Shown one piece after another: positions 50,697 to 56,705 of a stretch of 56,705 nt of DNA. The stretch comes from an uncultured Bacilli bacterium (GTDB taxonomy: Bacteria; Bacillota_I; Bacilli_A; RF39; UBA660). Position numbers and translations under genes: made by a program. The stretch covers positions 1-56,705 of the forward strand of contig CAKOXX010000008.1 in assembly GCA_934130405.1 (NCBI GenBank), given 5' to 3'. Each line of letters starts with the position of its first letter. Positions within the stretch are counted from its first letter, which is position 1. The notes under the pieces were generated by a model. It saw only the letters and a program-made list of their open reading frames with translations. It made no database searches and had not been told where the DNA came from.

Positions 50697-51688
50697 TTCT
50701 AAGATTTAAAAACGTTTATGTTAAAGAAGCTGCAACTGTAGCAGGAGTTTATGAATCGAAAGGACCACTTAGTAATTATTTTGATAAGAAGTATCGGAAA
50801 GATTTATATTGTGGTGAAAAGTCTTTTGAACAAGCTGAAGTAAAATTACTAGAGGATAGTTTGAAACTAGTTCTTAAAAAAACTAACTTAAAAGAAGATA
50901 ATATTGACTTAGTAATAGCAGGTGACCTGTTAAATCAAATAACTTCTTCTTGTTACTCATCATTAAAGATTAATAGTCCTTTTCTCGGTATCTATAGTGC
51001 TTGTGCTACTAGTGTTGAAGGAATATTACTAGCATCATCCCTAATAGAAGGTGGTTTTGTTAAAAATGTTATAGCGGCAACTTCTTCACATAACATGTCT
51101 AGTGAAAAACAATTTAGAAATCCGACAGAATATGGAGCGCCGAAACCAAAGACAGCTACTTTTACAGCAACAGGTGGAGCTAGTATTTTACTTTCTGATG
51201 AACCTAGTAAAGTAAAAGTAACAGAAGGCGTAATTGGTACAATGGTTGATTATAATCAAAAAGATCCCTTAAATATGGGAGCAGCAATGGCTGGAGCAGC
51301 GGCTCATACTTTAGCAGAATATTTTAAAGAGAGTAAATATAAACCAGCAGATTTTGATTTAATTTTAACAGGTGACTTAGGTAGATATGGTAAAGAAATA
51401 TTAAAAGACTTTATGAAGGAAGAATATAAGATTGAGTTAGGAGCTAATTATAATGATTGTGGAACAATACTGTATGACTTAGATAGGCAAAAAGAGGTGA
51501 TGGCTGGTGGTAGTGGACCAGTTTGTAGTGCACTAGTTGCTTATTCTAAAGTTTTAAATTCTTTAAATAAAGGTGAATATAAAAGAGTATTATTAGTAGC
51601 AACAGGAGCTTTATTCTCACCAACTTTTGTTTATCAAAAGAAACCAATTTTATCAATAGCACATTTAGTATGTTTGGAGGCGATTTAA
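50693..51688 (+). CDS. spoVAD: Stage V sporulation protein AD
   Basis: 331 residues from ATG 50693 (GAGGTG upstream), overlapping spoVAC. It has the thiolase-like fold of SpoVAD: FKNVYVKEAATVAGVYESKGPL, YSACATSVEGILLA, TATGGASILLSDEP, GDLGRYGKEIL, GGSGPVCSA. SpoVAD binds dipicolinic acid at the inner spore membrane. An upstream in-frame codon at 50651 lies within spoVAC and is unlikely to be used. Confidence 0.93.
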   Translation: MILRFKNVYVKEAATVAGVYESKGPLSNYFDKKYRKDLYCGEKSFEQAEVKLLEDSLKLVLKKTNLKEDNIDLVIAGDLLNQITSSCYSSLKINSPFLGIYSACATSVEGILLASSLIEGGFVKNVIAATSSHNMSSEKQFRNPTEYGAPKPKTATFTATGGASILLSDEPSKVKVTEGVIGTMVDYNQKDPLNMGAAMAGAAAHTLAEYFKESKYKPADFDLILTGDLGRYGKEILKDFMKEEYKIELGANYNDCGTILYDLDRQKEVMAGGSGPVCSALVAYSKVLNSLNKGEYKRVLLVATGALFSPTFVYQKKPILSIAHLVCLEAI

Positions 51689-52039
51689 ATGTATTTTCTA
51701 TATTCATTCTTATTCTGTGGAACTATTTGTTTAATAGCAGAACTTATTCTCGATAATACTAAACTTACTCCTGGCCATATAACTAGTATCTTTGTAGTAG
51801 TAGGAGCAGCCTTAGATGCTTTTGGAATCTATGATTACTTCATTGCTACTTGTGGAGGAGGAACACTGGTACCAATCACATCTTTTGGACATTCTCTTAT
51901 TCATGGAGCTTTAGCAAAAGCAGAAACATTTGGTTTCTTAGGACTATTAATGGGAATGTTTGATCTTACAGCATCAGGAATAACTTCAGCAATAATATTT
52001 TCTTTTATTTTCACTTTATTCTTTCAAGCAAAAGATTAA
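51689..52039 (+). CDS. spoVAE: Stage V sporulation protein AE (SpoVAEb type)
   Basis: 116 residues, starting directly after the spoVAD stop, with GGAGG upstream. About four helices; LTPGHITSIFVVVGAALDAFG, TCGGGTLVPITSFGHSLIHG and LTASGITSAIIF match SpoVAE-b. It completes a three-gene spoVAC-AD-AEb set, the core found in Clostridia and simpler Bacilli; spoVAA, AB and AF are absent here. Confidence 0.92.
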   Translation: MYFLYSFLFCGTICLIAELILDNTKLTPGHITSIFVVVGAALDAFGIYDYFIATCGGGTLVPITSFGHSLIHGALAKAETFGFLGLLMGMFDLTASGITSAIIFSFIFTLFFQAKD

Positions 52040-52089
52040 AAAATTGGTAAGTAAAATATCTTGTATCTTTATAATAAAGAATGCGTACA

Positions 52090-52177
52090 ATACTTTAGTT
52101 GAAAAGAAACACTTTTTTCTATTTAAATTATGGATTACCTCAGTATAAAAAGAAACTTTTTGTATTGACTAAAGTAT
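52090..52177. repeat. 10-bp inverted repeat in the spoVA downstream gap
   Basis: ATACTTTAGT (52090-52099) and ACTAAAGTAT (52168-52177) are perfect inverse copies about 68 bp apart, with AAGAAAC/CTTTTT repeats inside. The gap 52040-52317 holds no open gene. A long hairpin in the spoVA 3' end, or paired operator sites, are both possible. Confidence 0.4.
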
Positions 52178-52317
52178 CTAATAAATTATTTTATTTATAG
52201 GTGCCTTTATATATTGATATAAACTTGGGATATCATTATGTTTATTTTTTAATTATTAGAGTTGGAAATAGATAAAAAACTTCATTTAATGTAAATAATA
52301 TAGATAAGGAGGTACTT

Positions 52318-53286
52318 ATGCTAACTTATCTATTTTTATCATTATTTATCACTAATGTCTATGCTGAAACAGTAGAAACTCCATATCTAATAGCAGATAC
52401 TTCTACTGCTAAAGAAAGAGAAATAATAAAAGAAGAAGATTTATACTATTTAAGGAAAGAAGGGAAAACTAGCAATAATTACTATAGTAGTAAACCAAAA
52501 AACTATGATACTAAAACAGACATGTTTATCTATGATAAGTATAGTAAATATACAACTAAAGAAATCAATAGTCCTGATTACTTAAAAGAAGAGATAACTT
52601 ACTATCATTATTTGGAACTGGAAAAAATTAATTATCTAAAAGTATTAACTAGTAGTGATATAACTATTTTAGATATAAAACTTAATAATAATAATATTAA
52701 ATCTAATAACAATACTTATTACTTTAATAAAAGTAAGATAGAAGATAGTATTTTAGAAATAAAATTAATGGTATTAGAAAACTCTAGTAATAACTATTTA
52801 TTAATAGAAAACGATGATGTCTATCTAAAAGGAAAGATAAAGTTAAAAGAAAAAGGGGTAGTAACTAAGAAGATAAGACTAGTTAACTATTTAACTAAAT
52901 TAAAAATGAATAAGAAAGTAAAAGTTACTACTAATTATAATGATTTACCATATTATAAGTTACTTAAAAAAGAGAAGCTATATAGGTATAGAAGAAAACT
53001 ATATAAATATAAAAAGAATGATACATTATTAACTAGTAATAGAGTCTTAGATGGATATAAAGTAGATAGAGTAGAAAAGATAAATAGAATATATCGAAAA
53101 GAGGTATTTACTTTCTATGATAATATTAAACTAGATTATTTAGATTGGGATAAGATTTTAGTAAGTTCAACTGTACCTTTAAAAGAATTAAAACTATATA
53201 AGAGTAAAGAGTGTGGAAAAATGAAATTAAAGCTAGTATATAAAACTTTTAGTTATCTAAAAAATATAGACTTTACATGTTCTTAA
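52318..53286 (+). CDS. Secreted protein of unknown function
   Basis: 322 residues. A short signal peptide (MLTYLFLSLFITNVYA, cut after A16) is followed by a Lys/Tyr/Asn-rich, beta-type chain with repeated LKLNNNNIK-like and TNYNDLPYYKLLKKEKLYRY stretches. Two Cys near the end (KECGKM and FTCS) could pair. AAGGAGG lies 5-8 bases before the ATG. It lies between spoVA and the sigma factor gene, so it may take part in spore formation. No family recognised. Confidence 0.65.
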   Translation: MLTYLFLSLFITNVYAETVETPYLIADTSTAKEREIIKEEDLYYLRKEGKTSNNYYSSKPKNYDTKTDMFIYDKYSKYTTKEINSPDYLKEEITYYHYLELEKINYLKVLTSSDITILDIKLNNNNIKSNNNTYYFNKSKIEDSILEIKLMVLENSSNNYLLIENDDVYLKGKIKLKEKGVVTKKIRLVNYLTKLKMNKKVKVTTNYNDLPYYKLLKKEKLYRYRRKLYKYKKNDTLLTSNRVLDGYKVDRVEKINRIYRKEVFTFYDNIKLDYLDWDKILVSSTVPLKELKLYKSKECGKMKLKLVYKTFSYLKNIDFTCS

Positions 53287-53364
53287 AAAAAAGAAATTCT
53301 ACTTTTGTCGAATGGATTGTCTTTTTAAAAATATATAAGTATTCTTTAGGGGAAAGGAGGAGGT

Positions 53365-54012
53365 ATGGACGAGTTACTCTTAAAGTATGATAAGTTAATC
53401 TATATGATGGCTAATAAATATAAAAACTATGCTAGTATAGATGATCTTTATCAAGCAGGATGTATTGGACTAAAAGAAGCATTAACTCATTATGATGAAA
53501 GTAAAGGAAGTGATTTAACTAGTTATATTTGTCTTTATATTAAAGGAGAGATGCTAAAAGAAGTCAGTAATAGTAGAGAAATAAGAGTAGGATATGATGT
53601 TTATAACTTTTCAAAGAAAGTAAAGGAGGCAAGAGATTATTTAACTCAAGAGTTTGGAAGAGAAGCAACTAATTATGAAGTAGCATACTACATGAATGAG
53701 AATATAGAAAAGATAGAGATGGTTGCTAGAGTAAGTATGCCAGTTTATCATTTAGATGATAGGAATGAAGATAATTTATCTTTATATGATAAAGTTAGTT
53801 ATGTAGAAAAAGCCTTTGATACTGATATCTTAGATTTAAAAAGTGCTTGTGATAAACTTAATTCTTATGAGAAAAGTTTAATCAATAATAGATACTATCT
53901 TGATAAGACACAACAAGAAGTAGCAGAAAGTCTTGGTATTAGTCAAGTAAAAGTAAGTAGAGAGGAGAAGAAGATTTTAGAAAAATTAAGGGTTAGTTTA
54001 ACGAGTAATTAA
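53365..54012 (+). CDS. Short sigma-70 factor of the sporulation (F/G/E/K or B) group
   Basis: 215 residues. Region 2 is YASIDDLYQAGCIGLKEALTHYDESKGSDLTSYICLYIKGEM (split here only for reading: residues about 20-60), region 3 has LTQEFGREATNYEVAYYMN (about 92-110), and region 4 ends with TQQEVAESLGISQVKVSREE (about 182-201), a helix-turn-helix. Region 1 is absent, as in SigF/SigG. GGAAAGGAGG precedes the ATG. With spoVA beside it, a forespore or mother-cell sigma factor is likely, but the class cannot be fixed by eye. Confidence 0.82.
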   Translation: MDELLLKYDKLIYMMANKYKNYASIDDLYQAGCIGLKEALTHYDESKGSDLTSYICLYIKGEMLKEVSNSREIRVGYDVYNFSKKVKEARDYLTQEFGREATNYEVAYYMNENIEKIEMVARVSMPVYHLDDRNEDNLSLYDKVSYVEKAFDTDILDLKSACDKLNSYEKSLINNRYYLDKTQQEVAESLGISQVKVSREEKKILEKLRVSLTSN

Positions 54013-54041
54013 TTTACATCTATAGGTAGAAATGATATAAT
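54013..54041 (+). promoter_or_regulatory. Promoter of the decayed HipA-like module
   Basis: TTTACA (54013-54018), 17-bp spacer, TATAAT (54036-54041), 24 bases before the small gene at 54066. Confidence 0.7.
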
Positions 54042-54056
54042 TTCATTAAGAAATGA

Positions 54057-54196
54057 GAGATGTGTATGGATAAAGATTATCAAATGATAGATCATTCTAT
54101 TAAGATAAATAAAGAAGAATTACCTAAACTTTTATAAAATATAATTAAAGATTTAGAAAAATATGATAAGGAAGGTAATATGGAAATGTATGATGG
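54057..54196 (+). repeat. 140-bp direct repeat, copy 1
   Basis: Aligns without gaps to 56271-56410, with about 5 differences by eye (about 96% identity). It covers the first half of the small gene of the HipA-like module. Confidence 0.88.
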
Positions 54197-54302
54197 CTAT
54201 TCTTCTGGCTTTTATGCTGTAGCAAAAAACTTTTATGCTGAAGGGGTTATTAGTGAAAGTGTTTTTAAGCAATTAATTAGGAAGTATAGAGGTGATTATT
54301 AA
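54066..54302 (+). pseudogene. Small partner gene of a HipA-like kinase, with an internal stop (copy 1)
   Basis: The frame from ATG 54066 (MDKDYQMIDHSIKINKEE) meets TAA at 54135-54137, where the second copy at 56274 reads CAA. After the stop the same frame stays open (KDLEKYDKEGNMEMYDG, then VFKQLIRKYRGDY) to 54302. So it is a full-length gene of 78 codons with one nonsense codon. Its end overlaps the HipA-like gene start. It may be the antitoxin-like partner of the kinase; that is inference from pairing. Confidence 0.7.
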
Positions 54303-54919
54303 TGATTGAAAATTTTAATAATTTAAAAGAAAGTGGCATCCGTTATGGTGGACATACTGGTAATAAGTTAGGAGTAGTTATAGATGGTGAAAATTGGTTT
54401 TTAAAATTTCCAAAGTCGACTAGGACTTTAAGAAAAAAAGTTGATATGTCTTATTCTACATCACCACTATCAGAATATATTGGTTCTCATATATATGAAT
54501 CTATTGATATTCCAGTGCATAAGACAATGTTAGGGGTAAGAGATAATAAACTAGTAGTTGCTTCTAAAGACTTTAGAAATGATATAAGTAAGATTACCTT
54601 TGAAGATTATAATTCCATTTATAATATTTATGTTTCTGGGTTGGATGAGAAGCTTTCTTCTATTACCTCAAGTTCTAATCATACAGTTGATTTGAACGAA
54701 ATAATGATTGTTATGGAAAATAATCCGCGATTTATTAATACTAAAGGGTTGAAAGATAGATTTTGGTATATGTTCATTGTTGATGCTTTGATAGGAAATA
54801 ATGGCAATTGAGGAGATTTAATAAGTAATGATTTAGGATTAGATAAATTGAGAACTCTTTATTATGGTAAGAACTGCTTAGTGAAAACCAAAATGGCTGA
54901 TGGTAAAATAATAATTTAA
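54302..54919 (+). pseudogene. HipA/CtkA-like kinase remnant (N-terminal part)
   Basis: The N-terminal half of a HipA-like protein kinase: GGHTGNKLGVVIDGENWFLK (nucleotide-binding loop and Lys), STSPLSEYIGSHIYES, KLVVASKDF, FWYMFIVDALIGNNGN (catalytic D-x-x-x-x-N region). TGA at 54809-54811 stands where the family has Trp (NGN-W-G). The frame then stays open for about 35 codons (GDLISNDLGLDKLRTLYYGK) and ends at 54919, well short of the family length. So the gene has a nonsense codon and a lost 3' half. A matching C-terminal piece lies at 56539-56705. Confidence 0.78.
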
Positions 54920-54941
54920 AATTGTATTGGAGGAAAGTAAT

Positions 54942-56012
54942 ATGAATATTATAAATAATAATTTAGATAATTTTGCAAATATGATTGTTCCTATTGAGGA
55001 TGATATAATATTAAAAATTGCTCAACTTGCTTTTAAATGCAAAAAAGATACGGAACGTTTTAATTTAAGAGATGAAATATATACTTCAAAGTATAGTGGC
55101 ACTAATTTAGAACAATCTGAATCTCAACTAGAACAAATTTTACAATCACAATTTGGTAGCAATGTTAGAACTGAAAATCAGAATAAAGAATACAAATGGG
55201 TAAAAATCAATACTCAAAATATGGGAGAAATAAGTAATAGATTTTATATAGCACCAAATCCACAAAAAATGCATGAGTTGGTAAAATGGTTAGTAGAATC
55301 TTTTGATTCTCAAAATGTGCCCGTTAGGTTTAAGTATCAACTAACAACTGGAATGGAACAATGTGATAGAATAATTATTTATAGTGATGAACAACATAAG
55401 AAACAGGTTGAGAAAGCAATAAAGTCTGTTTATGATAAAAATCAACAATTATTTGATGGATGTGAAAGAGCAATTGCTTGGATATCTACTACAAGTATCC
55501 CAGGAGTATATAGTGCACCAGAAACTCAAGGAGAAGCATATAGCAATGTTTTTGCAGATATTATTTTAGAGGCAAAAGAAACATTTAACTATTTGTATGG
55601 AATAACAAATTCAAATTCAAAAATATCTTTAAAAGGTGAAGATGCTGAACAAGCATTGAAATATATGAAATTAATAATTCCATCAATTATGTTAAGAAAA
55701 GGTGTATTAAGGGCAAAAGACGGAAGAATTATAAAGCTAATTGATAAAAATGTAAAAGTACATTATGATTATGATACAGGAATACTAACTCATACTAATA
55801 AAGATGACAGAGGTTATTTTGAAGTTAAATTTGAACAATCAGCTCAAGGAAAAGAGGCGTTGTTAAGAAACTTTTACAGCGTATCAAAAATATCTCCACA
55901 AAAAGGATTAAGTGTAAGATATTTAACACTACAAGAAAGAAAAGAAGAAATAGATAGAGCATTATATCCTTACAAATACGAGCAGCAACAAATGAGTTCA
56001 AGAAAAAAATAG
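54942..56012 (+). CDS. Protein with a HopA1-like effector domain
   Basis: 356 residues from ATG 54942 (GGAGG 8 bases before). The middle part (NRFYIAPNPQKMHELVKWLV, VPVRFKYQL, QCDRIIIYSD, and GEAYSNVFADIILEA) resembles the T3SS effector HopA1-like domain, also found in proteins of bacteria without type III secretion. The N-terminal 90 residues are polar and helical. The gene lies between two copies of a decayed HipA-like module and may have been inserted there. No signal peptide. A secreted toxin or effector role is possible; domain match is by eye only. Confidence 0.5.
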   Translation: MNIINNNLDNFANMIVPIEDDIILKIAQLAFKCKKDTERFNLRDEIYTSKYSGTNLEQSESQLEQILQSQFGSNVRTENQNKEYKWVKINTQNMGEISNRFYIAPNPQKMHELVKWLVESFDSQNVPVRFKYQLTTGMEQCDRIIIYSDEQHKKQVEKAIKSVYDKNQQLFDGCERAIAWISTTSIPGVYSAPETQGEAYSNVFADIILEAKETFNYLYGITNSNSKISLKGEDAEQALKYMKLIIPSIMLRKGVLRAKDGRIIKLIDKNVKVHYDYDTGILTHTNKDDRGYFEVKFEQSAQGKEALLRNFYSVSKISPQKGLSVRYLTLQERKEEIDRALYPYKYEQQQMSSRKK

Positions 56013-56236
56013 AGATGCTACAATTCGTAATTGTCTTAATCCTATATCTTCAATATTTTCATCATCAAGAATCGCATCTTTATTCATACCATTAATAATA
56101 TTTAAATATTTATAGTAGATTTAAGTTTACTTATTTCTTACTTGTCTTCATTTATTTGATAATTCAAATCTACAATAATCTTTTTAACTTATAATTTTCT
56201 TTTTCTAATTTGACCGTTAAGAAAAGTAGTTCAAGC

Positions 56237-56254
56237 TATGTGCTTTAGCACATA
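56237..56254. repeat. Perfect short hairpin upstream of module copy 2
   Basis: TATGTGCTTTAGCACATA (56237-56254) is a perfect inverted repeat with a two-base loop; AATTCTTAAGAATT follows at 56256-56269. The gap 56013-56273 has no intact gene. On the minus strand (about 56110-56015) a short coding-like fragment, NKDAILDDENIEDIGLRQLR, can be read and may be a gene remnant. Confidence 0.4.
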
Positions 56255-56270
56255 AATTCTTAAGAATTTA

Positions 56271-56410
56271 GAGATGTATATGGATAAAGATTATCAAATG
56301 ATAGATTATTCTATTAAGATAAAAAAAGAAGAATTACCTAAACTTTTGCAAAATATAATTAAAGATTTAGAAAAATATGATAAGGAAGGTAATATGGAAA
56401 TGTATGATGG
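56271..56410 (+). repeat. 140-bp direct repeat, copy 2
   Basis: Partner of 54057-54196 in the same orientation. The sequences diverge abruptly after 54196/56410. Confidence 0.88.
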
Positions 56411-56492
56411 ACTTTATGAAGGATTAGAATCATTTTCTAAATCATTTCTATTATCAGGTGGAATAACAAATATTCAATTTGAAACAATATAA
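56280..56492 (+). CDS. Small partner protein of a HipA-like kinase (copy 2)
   Basis: 70 residues from ATG 56280; ATG at 56274 two codons earlier is also possible. The first half (MDKDYQMIDYSIKIKKEELP, LEKYDKEGNMEMYDG) equals copy 1 at 54066 almost exactly; the end (YEGLESFSKSFLLSGG) differs. It is soluble, charged and helical. It is the only unbroken gene of the duplicated module. No family recognised. Confidence 0.6.
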   Translation: MDKDYQMIDYSIKIKKEELPKLLQNIIKDLEKYDKEGNMEMYDGLYEGLESFSKSFLLSGGITNIQFETI

Positions 56493-56512
56493 AAAAAATA
56501 CAGAGGGTAGTT

Positions 56513-56705
56513 ATGAAAATAAAAAATTTTAATAAATAGAAAGCTTAGAAAATGATGAATGTAATAAATCATTATTAAGAATAGTACCTAAAATAGACCT
56601 TTCAAAGATATATGATATTATTAATGATATTCCAAATGAATATGAAGGAATAAAAGTAATAAGTGATATTAGAAAGAAATATTATTTTGAGTGTATTAAG
56701 TATCG
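56513..56705 (+). pseudogene. HipA-like kinase remnant with internal deletion, cut by the window edge
   Basis: ATG 56513 opens MKIKNFNK and stops at TAG (56537-56539), resembling only the first codons of the gene at 54302 (MIENFNN). The following frame (56539-56705) reads ENDECNKSLLRIVPKIDLSK and ISDIRKKYYFECIKY, the C-terminal end typical of HipA/CtkA-like kinases. So nearly the whole kinase is deleted between its start and its tail. The frame is open at the right edge. Confidence 0.6.

Noticed and set aside
54809..54811. TGA read as tryptophan (Mycoplasma code) in the HipA-like gene
   Set aside because: Other genes use TGA as a well-placed stop (yqfD, spoVAC with ATGA overlap, the VirB4 N-domain gene), and tryptophan is encoded by TGG throughout, so this is a nonsense mutation.
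1..56705. CRISPR array or rRNA genes
   Set aside because: No regularly spaced direct repeats and no rRNA-like sequence were seen; the repeats present are the rplT/rpsB tail and the duplicated HipA module.

Overview
The window is AT-rich with strong Shine-Dalgarno sites, TTGACA/TATAAT promoters, many short rho-independent terminators and TGA used as a stop. Gene content (yqfC/yqfD, era-yqzL-recO, a DgkA-type lipid kinase, an infC-rpmI-rplT leader, spoVA genes) points to a low-GC Firmicute, probably an uncultured gut member of the Bacilli (Erysipelotrichia/Mollicutes-like) that still carries sporulation genes. The species is not identifiable from the sequence alone.

Left accessory region (1-7.2 kb). 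A nucleoside hydrolase cut by the window edge and a frameshifted HD-domain gene come first. A tnpV remnant, a tRNA-Gly(TCC) gene and a complete but decayed IS66-type element (inverted repeats, 8-bp target duplication) follow. Then comes a compact bacteriocin locus: a tandem-HTH regulator, a C39-peptidase ABC exporter whose reading frame seems to begin with ATT, a small membrane protein, and three genes too short for routine calling (two double-glycine-leader peptides and a 40-residue membrane peptide).

Housekeeping block (7.2-22 kb). rpsU; yqfC-yqfD-vanZ-like; ybeY-dgkA-era-yqzL-recO and a PAP2-DgkA fusion; glyS with a class I amidotransferase and two paralogous unknown genes; infC-rpmI-rplT behind an L20-type attenuator; rpsB-tsf; typA. 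L20 and S2 carry the same C-terminal Rho-N/SAP-like extension.

Secretion/pilus locus (23.2-50.1 kb), the most interesting part. About 22 co-directional genes combine an apparently complete Tad-type pilus assembly set (CpaB, CpaF ATPase, TadB, TadC, a Flp-like mini-pilin, TadE-like proteins, a TadZ-like protein) with a type IV secretion set (two VirB2-like proteins, VirB6-like, VirB3/PrgI-like, VirB4 split into two genes, a SpoIID + C39 wall hydrolase, VirD4). It also has a sortase-like protein, very cysteine-rich secreted proteins and two pseudopilin-like proteins at its two ends. No relaxase, replication or integrase gene is present, and the locus sits in a housekeeping neighbourhood, so it looks like a resident envelope machine and not an integrative conjugative element. 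A thioredoxin-like lipoprotein is transcribed divergently from a shared palindromic promoter region.

Right part (50.2-56.7 kb). spoVAC-spoVAD-spoVAE behind a sigma-G-like promoter, a secreted protein of unknown function, and a short sporulation-type sigma factor. The end holds a decayed, duplicated HipA-like kinase module interrupted by a gene with a HopA1-like effector domain. That gene and the transglutaminase-like protein at 22-23 kb are possible substrates of the secretion machine, which is inference only.
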